This document shows positions 14,976-24,000 of a stretch of 64,000 bases of DNA, piece by piece. This DNA comes from DATMRS01 sp035566015 (GTDB lineage Bacteria; Pseudomonadota; Alphaproteobacteria; Sphingomonadales; Sphingomonadaceae). The translations under genes were made by a program, and so were the position numbers. The notes below the pieces were generated by a model. The model searched no databases, had not been told where the DNA came from, and saw only the letters and a list, made by a program, of their open reading frames with translations. The DNA is taken from the NCBI GenBank assembly GCA_035566015.1, contig DATMRS010000020.1, positions 496,001-560,000 of the forward strand, written 5' to 3'. Position 1 is the first letter of the stretch, and each line of letters opens with the position of its first letter.

Positions 14976-16364
14976 ATGGCTTCCGTCGCGAACATGGCAG
15001 GCGTCGAGCCGCAGGGCGCGGCTTCGGACGACGCGGGCGGCAATCCGGAAACGGCCACGCAGCCCTGGCCCAGGCCTGCCGTCGCCTGGTACGCCCTCTT
15101 CATCTTCGTACTGGCGACGATGATGAACTTCCTCGATCGCGGCGTCTTCAGCCTGATGATCGAATCGATCAAGCGCGATTTCCAGCTCACCGACATCCAG
15201 CTTGGCCTGCTGCTGGGGCCGGCGGGCATCCTCTTCTACCTCTTCGTCGGCGTGCCGCTCGGCCGGCTGGTGGATATCTATCCGCGCAACATCATCCTTT
15301 CGATCGGCCTCGTCATCACCAGCGGCCTCACCATTGTCGGCGGGGTGGTGCAAAATTACGTCCAGCTTTTCGTCAGCCGCATGTTCGTGGGCGTCGGCGG
15401 ATCGGCGCATGCGCCCGGCGTCTATTCGATGATGGCGGACTATTTCCCGCCCCGCAAATTGCCGCGCGCGATCGCGGGCCTGCAATTCGGCTTCATCTTC
15501 GGCACCGGCCTCGCCTCGATCGTCGGCGGCGCGTTGCTCGGTTTCGTCGCGGATTGGCAACCGACGCGGATCGGCCCGATCTTGATCCGCAACTGGCAAT
15601 GGGTGCTGATCATGATCGGCCTGCCGGGCCTTATCATCGCGGTGTTGCTGCGCCTGCTGCCCGAGCCGCCACGCCGGGGCAAGATCAACACCGGCAAGCC
15701 GATTCCGGTGCGGGAGGTTGCGCGCGAGATTCATCGCCGCCGTGCGGTCTATTATCCGCTCTTCATCGGGCTGGCGCTCAGCTCGATCGAGGCGAACGGC
15801 CTTGCCGAATGGCGCGCGCCCTTCATGATCCGCACTTATGGGTGGACGCCGGCGCAGATCGGCTTCTGGGGCGGCGTGACATTGTTCGTGGCGATGCCGC
15901 TCGGCCTGCTGCTCGGCACCTGGCTCACCGAACGGCTGGCCAGGACGCACAAGGATGCGAACATCCGCGTCACCGCGCTGATGTTCGCCTTCGCCATTCC
16001 CTTCGCGGTCCTGTCGCCGCTGATGCCCAATGGCGAGCTGGCGATCATCCTCGGCTCATTGTCGGGCGTGTTCGGCTTCGCCGCCGCCGTGCCGCAGAAT
16101 GCCGCGATCCAGACGATCACGCCCAACGACATGCGCGGACAGGTGACGGCGGTCTACCTTTTCATGTTCACCACCTTCGGCGCGCTCGGCAGCTTCCTGA
16201 TCGCGCTGGTGAACCATTATGTGATCGGCAACGAGGCGGAGCTGTGGAAGACGCTGGCGCTCACCGCCGGCATCCTGATGCCGCTGGCCGCTTATGCGAT
16301 CTCGCTGGGCGTGCGCCCCTATCGCGAGGAGATAGAGCGGCTGGAGAAAGCGGGCGTTCTCTAG
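14976..16364 (+). CDS. Major facilitator superfamily transporter
   Basis: A 462-residue MFS protein with a soluble N terminus of about 35 residues, then twelve predicted membrane helices. The signature VGVPLGRLVDIYPRN between helices 2 and 3 is the MFS A-motif, and FVSRMFVGVGGSAHAPG follows. It resembles the spinster/OPA-like group common in sphingomonads, often annotated for aromatic or organic-acid uptake, but the substrate is unknown. The ATG at 14976 has GAGAGGA upstream; the frame is open 75 bases further but without support. Its stop overlaps the end of recQ, transcribed towards it. Confidence 0.88.
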   Translation: MASVANMAGVEPQGAASDDAGGNPETATQPWPRPAVAWYALFIFVLATMMNFLDRGVFSLMIESIKRDFQLTDIQLGLLLGPAGILFYLFVGVPLGRLVDIYPRNIILSIGLVITSGLTIVGGVVQNYVQLFVSRMFVGVGGSAHAPGVYSMMADYFPPRKLPRAIAGLQFGFIFGTGLASIVGGALLGFVADWQPTRIGPILIRNWQWVLIMIGLPGLIIAVLLRLLPEPPRRGKINTGKPIPVREVAREIHRRRAVYYPLFIGLALSSIEANGLAEWRAPFMIRTYGWTPAQIGFWGGVTLFVAMPLGLLLGTWLTERLARTHKDANIRVTALMFAFAIPFAVLSPLMPNGELAIILGSLSGVFGFAAAVPQNAAIQTITPNDMRGQVTAVYLFMFTTFGALGSFLIALVNHYVIGNEAELWKTLALTAGILMPLAAYAISLGVRPYREEIERLEKAGVL

Positions 16365-18136
16365 CCGGCGAAATTCCGCAGGACGGCGAGGAAGGCGTCG
16401 CCATAATCGTCCAGCTTGCGCGCGCCGACGCCCGTTATCTGGGCAAGCGCATCGCGCGTCGTCGGGCGGAAGGCGGCCATCTCGCGCAGGGTGGCGTCGT
16501 GGAAGACGACATAGGGCGGCACCCCCGCTTCCTTCGCCAGATCGCGGCGGCAGGCGCGCAGCGCCTGGAACAGGGGATCATCGGCCTGGTCATGCGCTTC
16601 CGCCTCGCGCCGCCGCCGCTTCTCGCGTGCCGGCGGGAGGACGAGCGGCACCTCCACCTCCCCGCGCAGGATCGGCCGCGCCGCCGGGCCCAGCGCGAGC
16701 CCGCCATGCTCGTCGGCCATCAGCGCATCGCGGGCGAGCAGCGCGCGGGCGACGGGCTTCCACTGCGGCCGCTCCTCGGCCTCGGCGATGCCGAAGACCG
16801 AGAGCCGATCATGGCCGAGCGCCGCCGCGCGATCGTTCGCCTTGCCGGTCAGCACGTCGACCAGATGGGTGAGGCCGAAGCGCTGGCCGGTGCGATAGAC
16901 CGCCGAGAGCAATTTCCGCGCCGCCTGCGACGCGTCGATCGACGCGGGGGGATGGAGGCAATTGTCGCAATTGCCGCAGGCCGGCGGCGGCGTCTCGCCG
17001 AAATGGGTGAGCAGGATCGCGCGGCGGCAGGTCGGCGCCTCGACCAGCGCGGCCAGCGCGTTGAGCCGCTGGCGCTCGCCCTCGCGCCGGCCTTCCTCGA
17101 CCTCCTCGACGATGCGGCGGCGGGCGCGGGCGAAATCCTCCGCGCCCCAGAAGAGATGCGCGATCGCGGGGTCGCCGTCGCGCCCGGCGCGGCCGGTTTC
17201 CTGATAATAAGCCTCGATCGACTTGGGCAGGCCGGCATGCGCGACGAAGCGGACATCGGGCTTGTCGATCCCCATGCCGAACGCGATCGTCGCCACCATC
17301 ACCATTTCTTCGGACTGGACGAAGGCGCGCTGGTTGGCGGCGCGCACGGCGGGCGGCAGGCCGGCATGATAGGCCAGCGTCGGCCGCCCGGTGCGCTCGC
17401 CGATCTGGACGGCGAGCCGCTCGGCCCCGTCGCGGCTGCCGGTATAGACGATGCCCGGCCCCGGCGTGGCGGAGACGAGCCGCGCGAGCTGCCCCGGCAG
17501 GCCGTCGCGCGGGCTGATCGCATAGCGGATGTTCGGCCGGTCGAAGCCGGCGAGGATCAGCCCGTCCTCCTCTATGCCGAGCTGCGTCAATATGTCGGCA
17601 CGGGTGTGACGATCGGCGGTGGCGGTGAGCGCGAGGCGCGGCACATCGGCAAAGGCGTCGAGCAGCGGGCGGAGCAGGCGGTAATCGGGGCGGAAATCAT
17701 GCCCCCATTCGGAAACGCAATGCGCCTCGTCGATCGCGATCAGCGCGAGCGGCGGCGCGCGGTCGAGCAGGCGGCGGAAGCTGTCGGTCGCCACGCGTTC
17801 GGGCGCGGCATAGAGCAGATCGAGATCGCCGGCGCGGAAACGCGCGATCGTCTCGTCGCGATTCTCGTCGGCGGAGGTGAGTGCGGCGGCGCGGATGCCG
17901 ACCGCCTCGGCCGCGCGCACCTGATCGTGCATCAGCGCGATCAGCGGCGAGACGACCAACCCCGTTCCCGCCCGGCACAGCGCCGGAATCTGGTAGGTCA
18001 GCGACTTCCCCGCCCCCGTCGGCATCACCGCCAGCGTGTGGCGCCCCGCCATCACCCGATCGATCACCTCGGCCTGCCGCCCGCGAAACGCCGTAAAGCC
18101 GAAGGTTGTGTGAAGCGCGTCGAGGGGGGTGGGCAT
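16361..18136 (-). CDS. recQ: ATP-dependent DNA helicase RecQ
   Basis: A 591-residue helicase with Q/Walker A VMPTGAGKSLTYQIPAL near residue 40, the DEAH box IDEAHCVSEWGHDFRPDYR, motif VI QETGRAGRDG, a Zn-binding Cys cluster (CRRAILLTHFGE...CGNCDNCLHP), an RQC wing and a C-terminal HRDC domain (FRPTTRDALAQITGVGARKLDDYG). It unwinds DNA in RecF-type recombination and fork repair, and in other bacteria binds the SSB tail, which is intact in this window. It converges on the MFS gene with a 4-base overlap. Confidence 0.96.
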   Translation of the reverse strand: MPTPLDALHTTFGFTAFRGRQAEVIDRVMAGRHTLAVMPTGAGKSLTYQIPALCRAGTGLVVSPLIALMHDQVRAAEAVGIRAAALTSADENRDETIARFRAGDLDLLYAAPERVATDSFRRLLDRAPPLALIAIDEAHCVSEWGHDFRPDYRLLRPLLDAFADVPRLALTATADRHTRADILTQLGIEEDGLILAGFDRPNIRYAISPRDGLPGQLARLVSATPGPGIVYTGSRDGAERLAVQIGERTGRPTLAYHAGLPPAVRAANQRAFVQSEEMVMVATIAFGMGIDKPDVRFVAHAGLPKSIEAYYQETGRAGRDGDPAIAHLFWGAEDFARARRRIVEEVEEGRREGERQRLNALAALVEAPTCRRAILLTHFGETPPPACGNCDNCLHPPASIDASQAARKLLSAVYRTGQRFGLTHLVDVLTGKANDRAAALGHDRLSVFGIAEAEERPQWKPVARALLARDALMADEHGGLALGPAARPILRGEVEVPLVLPPAREKRRRREAEAHDQADDPLFQALRACRRDLAKEAGVPPYVVFHDATLREMAAFRPTTRDALAQITGVGARKLDDYGDAFLAVLRNFAG

Positions 18137-18252
18137 GGCCCAGGCGGTTAGCGTGTCGCGCGCCGCGCGTCACCTGCCACACTCTGTCGCCGGGATGAGG
18201 GGAGCAAGGACGTTACACCGTTCCTATGGATTTTCGGCGCTGGCGGGCTTAT

Positions 18253-18266
18253 GTACCGGTCGTTAT
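18253..18266. promoter_or_regulatory. Putative TetR operator, copy 1 (at the regulator's own start)
   Basis: GTACCG-GT-CGTTAT resembles the perfect dyad ATACCG-AC-CGGTAT found before the efflux genes. It overlaps the ATG of the TetR gene, which suggests autorepression. Confidence 0.4.
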
Positions 18267-18876
18267 GGAAACCATCACCGCCACGCCGCACAAGGGACGT
18301 CCGCGCGAATTCTGCGTGGACGAGGCGCTTGCCGCGGCGCTGCGCGTCTTCTGGAGCAAGGGCTATGAAGGCGCCTCGCTCACCGACCTTACCGAGGCGA
18401 TGGGGATCACGCGGCCCAGCCTCTATGCCGCGTTTGGCAACAAGGAGTCGCTGTTCCGCAAGACGCTGGACCTCTATGAGCGCGAGAAGCTCGATTATGT
18501 CGCCAAGGCGCTCGCGGCGCCGACCGCGCGCGAGGTGGCGGAACGGCTGATGCGCGGCGGGCTGGAAAACCAGACGCGAAGCTGCGATCCCCGCGGCTGC
18601 CTGGGCGTTATCAGCTCGATCGCCTGCGGCACCGAGGCCGAATCGATCCGCGCCGAGGTGCTCGCGCGCGGCGCGTCGTCCCGGCTGAAGCTGGTCGAGC
18701 GGATGAAGCGCGCCAGGGAAGAAGGCGATCTGCCCGATCATGTCGATCCCGAGGCCTTGACCCGTTATCTCTATGCGATCCTTCAGGGGATGGCGGTGCA
18801 GGCGGGCGCGGGGGCGAGCCGCGAGGAACTGGAAGCGCTGATCGAAACCGCGCTGCTCGTCTGGCCTTCGTCCTAG
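18265..18876 (+). CDS. TetR/AcrR family transcriptional regulator
   Basis: A 203-residue TetR-type repressor. The N-terminal HTH is plain: ALRVFWSKGYEGASLTDLTEAMGITRPSLYAAFGNKESLF, about residues 20-60. The ligand domain contains RSCDPRGCLGVISSIACGTEAESIR, with three Cys, as seen in the TetR_C subgroup that controls efflux or quinone/electrophile responses. ATG 18265 gives METITATPHKGRPREF; the frame is open 39 bases upstream. The gene lies before, and in the same direction as, a MexEF-OprN-like pump; operator-like dyads at its start and before the pump suggest it represses both. Confidence 0.9.
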   Translation: METITATPHKGRPREFCVDEALAAALRVFWSKGYEGASLTDLTEAMGITRPSLYAAFGNKESLFRKTLDLYEREKLDYVAKALAAPTAREVAERLMRGGLENQTRSCDPRGCLGVISSIACGTEAESIRAEVLARGASSRLKLVERMKRAREEGDLPDHVDPEALTRYLYAILQGMAVQAGAGASREELEALIETALLVWPSS

Positions 18877-18980
18877 AGTGATTTCGAGGCAGGTGGACTC
18901 ACCTGACGGCTCGGAAATCACGGCAAACAAGGACAATCCAGAGTCGATTGGCTTCAATCTGAAGCGGATCGACTCTGGGA
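18873..18980. repeat. Two-hairpin intergenic element after the TetR gene
   Basis: About 108 bp beginning at the TetR stop codon. The first hairpin has outer arms GTGATTTC (18878-18885) and GAAATCAC (18914-18921) and inner arms CAGGTG and CACCTG. The second has perfect 11-bp arms CCAGAGTCGAT (18938-18948) and ATCGACTCTGG (18968-18978), with an inner GCTTCA/TGAAGC stem. It looks like a dispersed intergenic repeat of sphingomonads but occurs once here. It fills part of the 432-bp gap to the next confident gene. Confidence 0.6.
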
Positions 18981-18991
18981 AGACGAAAAAG

Positions 18992-19005
18992 TTACCGACC
19001 AGTAT
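18992..19005. promoter_or_regulatory. Putative TetR operator, copy 2
   Basis: TTACCG-AC-CAGTAT differs from the perfect dyad at 19039-19052 at two positions. It lies just upstream of the TTGACG -35 candidate, so with copy 3 it brackets the promoter. Confidence 0.45.
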
Positions 19006-19014
19006 AAAATAGTC

Positions 19015-19043
19015 TTGACGCACTGCGGCATGATATCTATACC
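19015..19043 (+). promoter_or_regulatory. Putative promoter of the leader/efflux transcript
   Basis: TTGACG (19015-19020) followed after 17 bases by TATACC (19038-19043). The -10 region overlaps operator copy 3, a typical repressor arrangement. Confidence 0.45.
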
Positions 19044-19052
19044 GACCGGTAT
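19039..19052. promoter_or_regulatory. Putative TetR operator, copy 3 (perfect dyad)
   Basis: ATACCG-AC-CGGTAT has perfect 6-bp arms around two bases and overlaps the likely -10 element of the efflux promoter. Related sites occur at 18992-19005 and 18253-18266. Confidence 0.6.
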
Positions 19053-19099
19053 TGAATGATCGCGGCGCTGTCGCCGTGGGTCTTCAGAAGGAGTTCGTC

Positions 19100-19141
19100 A
19101 TGCCTTCACATCCGATCAGCCGGTGTAACGCCGGCCGCTGA
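19100..19141 (+). CDS. Putative 13-residue leader peptide with RCN motif
   Basis: A 14-codon ORF encoding MPSHPISRCNAGR, preceded by AGAAGGAG at six bases from the ATG, one of the best ribosome sites in the region. It lies about 50 bases after the promoter and 167 bases before the next gene. The Cys and Asn codons (TGT AAC) fall in the loop of a small GCCGG/CCGGC hairpin (19119-19135). A strong hairpin follows at 19188-19211. This looks like an attenuator or translation-sensing leader, but the ORF could also be chance. Confidence 0.45.
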   Translation: MPSHPISRCNAGR

Positions 19142-19187
19142 GCCACGCCTGAGGGCAATGGCCCACCCATAATATCAATCGCTGAGC

Positions 19188-19211
19188 GCGCGAAGGCCCC
19201 GGCCCTCGCGC
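19188..19211 (+). promoter_or_regulatory. Strong mRNA hairpin downstream of the leader ORF
   Basis: GCGCGAAGGCC and GGCCCTCGCGC pair over 11 positions with a single A-C mismatch around two C residues. There is no T tract, so it is not a standard terminator. It sits between the leader stop and the unknown 114-residue protein, where an attenuation or Rho-modulating structure would be expected. Confidence 0.45.
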
Positions 19212-19308
19212 CGCAGGCGTCCCATGCCCGTAAAGACGATCCGGATCGGCCTGCCGCCGCCCGGAACGGGGAAGGTCTGCCTGTTGCAAGATCGAAGGAA
19301 GCTTGCCC

Positions 19309-19653
19309 ATGGCCTATCGGAATTTCTCCGAGCCGCTCGACGTGGAAACGCCCGACAGGCTCGACCCGGATGGTTTTTCCGCGCTCGAATGGTCGGTGAT
19401 CGCGCTTGCCGGGCGCGACCCGCTGTCGAGCCTCGACATACCGGGCCGGATCGCCAGCGCGCTGGCCACCTTGTTCGGCCAGCGCGGCAATCTTGGGCTC
19501 GCCGATCCCCGGCTTGAGGCGCTGCGCCGCTTCGTGGTGCTTGCGCGCCATGCCCGCGCCGCGCTGCCCGACGATGAGATGGCCCGCTTCCTCGCCGCCG
19601 GATTCAGCCGAGCGCAGGCGGGGCGGCTCCTTTCCCTCCCCTCCGGTCATTGA
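19309..19653 (+). CDS. Unknown 114-residue protein preceding the RND pump genes
   Basis: I do not recognise a characterised family. The protein is soluble and mostly helical: an acidic N terminus (MAYRNFSEPLDVETPDRLD), then FSALEWSVIALAGRDPLSSL, a central IASALATLFGQRG, LADPRLEALRRFVVLARHAR, and a C-terminal MARFLAAGFSRAQAGRLLSL. No signal peptide, Cys or metal motif is visible. The ATG has GAAGGAAG upstream. It is 11 bases before the adaptor gene and on the same transcript, so it belongs to the pump operon. A small regulatory or adaptor role is a guess. Confidence 0.7.
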   Translation: MAYRNFSEPLDVETPDRLDPDGFSALEWSVIALAGRDPLSSLDIPGRIASALATLFGQRGNLGLADPRLEALRRFVVLARHARAALPDDEMARFLAAGFSRAQAGRLLSLPSGH

Positions 19654-19664
19654 AGGGAAGCGCG

Positions 19665-20951
19665 ATGTATCAGCCGTTCGACAAGGACGCGCCCGCCGCC
19701 GGCGCGCAGCAGCCCCACCCCTCTTCCGATCCCGATCCCGCCGCCCCGTCGCGCTTTTCCCGCAGGACGAAGATCGGCGTCGCCGGGCTTTTGATCGGCG
19801 TGGCCGCCGTGGCGGGCGTGAAGGGATGGAGCGGCGGCGGCGCCGAGGCGAGCGCCCCGCCGCCTCCTACCGTCACCGTCAGCCGTCCGCTGCAACGCGC
19901 GATCACCGAATGGGACGATTATACCGGCCGGTTCGAGGCGAGCCAGGCAGTGGAGATCCGCCCCCGCGTCTCGGGCCAGCTCGTCGCGATCCACTTCAGG
20001 GACGGCGATACCGTCCATAAGGGGCAGCTTCTCTTCACGATCGACCAGCGGCCGTTCCGCGCCGCGCTGGCCGAGGCGCGGGCGCGTGCCGCCGCGGCGC
20101 GGACACAGCTTGCGCTCGCGCGCAGCGAATATGCCCGTGCCGCCCGCCTCGTCAGCGACGAAGCGGTGAGCCAGGAAGAGGTCGATTCGCTGCGCGCCGC
20201 GATGCAGTCGGCCGAAGCCGGCGTCGCCGCCGCCGATGCCGCGGTGCGCTCGCGCCAGCTCGATCTCGGCTTCACGCAGATCCATGCGCCGGTGACGGGC
20301 CGCATCTCCGACAGGCGCGTCGATGTCGGCAATCTCGTCAGCGCCAATCAATCGATGCTGACGACCCTGCTCGCGCTCGACCCGATCTATTTCACCTTCG
20401 ATGGTTCCGAAGCGCTGTACCTGAAGCATCTGCGCCAGCGGCAGCACGGTGGCAACGCCCCGCAGCAGGTGGAAATCCGCTTGCAGGACGAGGCCGGCTA
20501 CAGTTGGAAGGGCCGGGTCGATTTCACCGACAATGCGCTCGATCCGCGATCGGGGACGATGCGCGGGCGCGCCGTGGTCGCCAATCCCGATTATTTCCTT
20601 ACCCCCGGCATGTTCGGCAACATGCGGCTGACCGGCGGCGCCACCGTCGCGGCGCTGCTGGTCCCCGATGAAGCCGTGCGCACCGATCAGGCGCGCAAGG
20701 TGGTGTTCGTGGTCGCGAAGGACGGCACGGTCGCGGCGCGGCCAGTGAAGCCCGGTCCGCTCGTCGGCGGGCTCCGGAGCATCCGTTCGGGGCTTCGGCC
20801 CGATGATCGGGTGGTGATCCAGGGCATCCAGTTCGCCATGCCGGGCAGCAAGGTCACGATCCGCCCCGGCAAGATCGATCCGCCCGTGCCGGCCCAGGCG
20901 CAGGCCGCCCATATTCCCGCCGCGTCGGAGGCGACGCTGGCCGCCCGATAA
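19665..20951 (+). CDS. RND efflux periplasmic adaptor (MexE/AcrA-like)
   Basis: A 428-residue membrane-fusion protein with an N-terminal anchor helix (IGVAGLLIGVAAVAGV, about residues 37-52), a lipoyl half motif YTGRFEASQAVEIRPRVSGQL, a coiled-coil hairpin around residues 120-190, and a second lipoyl/beta-barrel half (GFTQIHAPVTGRISDRRVDVGNLV). It bridges the inner-membrane pump and the outer-membrane channel. The sequence most resembles the MexE branch. ATG 19665 has GAAGGGA upstream. It is followed by the permease and channel genes in one operon. Confidence 0.93.
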   Translation: MYQPFDKDAPAAGAQQPHPSSDPDPAAPSRFSRRTKIGVAGLLIGVAAVAGVKGWSGGGAEASAPPPPTVTVSRPLQRAITEWDDYTGRFEASQAVEIRPRVSGQLVAIHFRDGDTVHKGQLLFTIDQRPFRAALAEARARAAAARTQLALARSEYARAARLVSDEAVSQEEVDSLRAAMQSAEAGVAAADAAVRSRQLDLGFTQIHAPVTGRISDRRVDVGNLVSANQSMLTTLLALDPIYFTFDGSEALYLKHLRQRQHGGNAPQQVEIRLQDEAGYSWKGRVDFTDNALDPRSGTMRGRAVVANPDYFLTPGMFGNMRLTGGATVAALLVPDEAVRTDQARKVVFVVAKDGTVAARPVKPGPLVGGLRSIRSGLRPDDRVVIQGIQFAMPGSKVTIRPGKIDPPVPAQAQAAHIPAASEATLAAR

Positions 20952-21013
20952 GCCCATCCCCTCGTGCCCGCGCCTCCGCGCCGGGCCGGCGGAGCAGCCG
21001 AAAGAACACAGCC

Positions 21014-24000
21014 ATGGGCATCAGCCATTTCTTCATCCGCCGCCCGATCTTCGCGGGCGTGATCGCGGTCATCATCACGATCGTCGGCTGGGCGGCCTAT
21101 CTGGGCCTGCCGATCGAACAATATCCCGATGTCGTGCCGCCGACCGTCACCGTCTCGGCCACCTATCCCGGCGCCTCGGCGGAGACGGTCGCCGACACGG
21201 TGGCCGCGCCGATCGAACAGCAGATCAACGGCGTCGACAATATGCTCTACCAGTCGTCGCAATCGACCGGCGACGGCAAGCTGGCGATCACCGTCACCTT
21301 CAAGATCGGCACCGATCTCGATACCGCGCAGGTGCTGGTGCAGAACCGCGTCGCGCTTGCCGAGCCGAGCCTGCCCGAAGAGGTGCGCCGCCAGGGCATC
21401 GTCGTGCGCAAGGTGTCGCCTTCCTATCTGATGGCGGTCAACGTGCTGTCGCCCGACGGCTCGCTCGATCGCGGCTATGTGTCCAATTATGCGCTCACCC
21501 AGCTCAAGGACCGGCTGCAGCGCATCGATGGGGTGGGCGACATTCGCGTGATCGGCGCGCGCGATTTCGCCATGCGCGTCTGGATCGATCCGGGCCGCGC
21601 CGCCGGGCTGGGGTTGACCGCCGGCGACATCGTCGACGCGCTGCGCGCGCAGAATGTCCAGGTCGCCGCCGGCACCGTCGGCCAGCCGCCGTTCAGCACG
21701 GGCGCGGCGCAGCAGCTCAATGTCGAGACGCAGGGCCGTTTCAAGACCGCCGACGAGTTCGCCAACATCATCGTCCGCACCGATCCCGACGGCGCGATCA
21801 CGCGGCTGCGCGACGTGGCCCGGGTCGAGCTGGGGGCGGAGGATTATGGCGTCAACGGCTATCTGTCGGGCAAGGACTCGATCATCATGGCGTTCAGCCA
21901 GCGGCCCGGCAGCAACGCGCTCGCCACCGCCGAGGCGATCAAGGCCGCGTTTGCCGACGCCGCGAAGAGCTTCCCCAAGGGCCTCGAATATCGGATCATC
22001 TGGAACCCGACCGAGTTCATCAGCGAATCGATGGGGGCCGTGCGGCACACGCTGCTGGAGGCGGTGCTGCTGGTGGTGCTCGTCATCATCGTCTTCCTGC
22101 AAAGCTGGCGCGCGGCGCTGGTGCCGGTGATCGCGATTCCGGTGTCGCTGATCGGCACCTTCGCGGTGCTGGCGGGCTTCGGCTATTCGCTCAACGCGCT
22201 GTCGATGTTCGGGCTCGTGCTGGCGATCGGCATCGTCGTCGACGACGCGATCGTCGTGGTCGAGAATGTCGAGCGCAATATCGAGCATGGCCTGAGCCCG
22301 CGCGAAGCGGCGCATCGTTCGATGGATGAGGTGTCGGCCGCGCTCGTCGCGATCGTGCTGGTGATGTGCGCGGTGTTCGTGCCCACCACCTTCCTCACCG
22401 GCATATCGGGCGAATTCTATCGCCAGTTCGCGGTGACGATCGCCAGCGCGACGATCATCTCGCTGCTGCTCTCGCTCACCCTCTCGCCCGCGCTCGCCGC
22501 CCGGCTGCTCAAGCCGCGTGCCGCGCAGGCGCCGGAGCGCGGCTGGCAGCGCGCCGCCTTCCTCGCGGGGCGGGCGTTCAACACACGGTTCGACCGGCTG
22601 TCGCGCTGGTATGGCGGGTTCACCCGGCGTGTCGCGGCGATACCCGGGCCGATGCTGGCCACCTATGCGGGCCTTGTCGTCGCCACCGTCGCCTTGTTCT
22701 GGGCGACGCCGGTCGGCTTCGTCCCCGCGCAGGATCAGGGCTATTCGCTCGCGGTCCTCCAGTTGCCGCCGGGCAGCTCGACCGAGCAGACCGATCGCGT
22801 GCTCAAGAAGGCGGTAAAGAAGCTGCTCGCCGTGCCCGGCACCGAAGCCGCCGTGATGTTCTCGGGCCTCGACGGCGCGTCGGACACGCAGGCGTCCAAC
22901 GCGGCGGCGGCCTACATCACCTTCAAGCCATTCGAGGAGCGCGCCGGCACCGATCGCACCGAACAGAATATCGAGAAGGACATGCGCGCCGCGCTCGCCG
23001 ACATGGACGAGGCGTTCGTCTTCGTCGTGCCGCCGCCGATCATCCGCGGCATCGGCAATGGCGGCGGCTGGCGGATGATGGTGCAGGATCGGAACGGCGC
23101 GGGTCCGCAGGCGCTTGAGCAGGCGGCGGGCGGGCTTATCGCCGCCGCGCACAAGCAGCAGGGCCTCGCCAACGTCCACACGCTCTACAATACCGCGACG
23201 CCGCGCATCTATGCCGATATCGATCGCGCCAAGGCCGATATGCTGGGCGTGCCCGCCGCGCGCGTGTTCGAGACGCTTCAGGTCTATCTGGGCTCGGCCT
23301 ATGTGAACGATTTCAACCTGCTCGGCCGCACCTTCCGGGTGATCGCGCAGGCGGACGCGCCCTTCCGCGACGATCCGGCGGATATCGCGCAATTGAAGAC
23401 GCGGTCCAATGCGGGCGGGATGGTGCCGATCGGCGCGGTCGCGACGTTCGAGGACAGGACCGGGCCCTATCGCGTCACCCGCTACAACCTCTTCCCCGCG
23501 GTCGAGGTCGATGGCGAGAACGCGCCCGGCTATTCGAGTGGCCAGTCGATCGGCACGATGGAAGTGCTGGCGAAGGACCTGCCCTCGGGCTTCAAGGGCG
23601 AGTGGACTGAGATCGCCTATGAGCAGAAGGCGGCGGGCAATGTCGCGGCCGTGGTGTTCGGCATGGCGGTGTTGTTCGTCTTCCTCGTCCTCGCGGCGCA
23701 GTTCGAAAGCCTGATCCTGCCGCTCGCGATCATCCTGATCGTGCCGATGACGCTGCTCGCGGCGATGGCGGGCGTGAACATTCGGGGGATGGACAATAAT
23801 ATCCTCACCCAGATCGGCCTGATCGTGCTCATCGCGCTGGCCGCCAAGAATGCGATCCTGATCGTCGAGTTCGCCCGGCAGGCCGAAGAGCGCGGCGCCA
23901 CCACGCTGGAGGCGGCGGTCGAGGCGGCGCGATCGCGGCTGCGCCCGATCCTGATGACGAGCTTCGCCTTCATCCTTGGCGTGCTGCCGATGGTGACGGC

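Noticed and set aside
15554..18151. 865-codon frame across the MFS gene and antisense to recQ
   Set aside because: Spans two confident genes on both strands; composition is that of an out-of-frame shadow.
20687..23392. 901-codon open frame antisense to the MexF-like permease
   Set aside because: No recognisable domain and fully explained by the sense gene.
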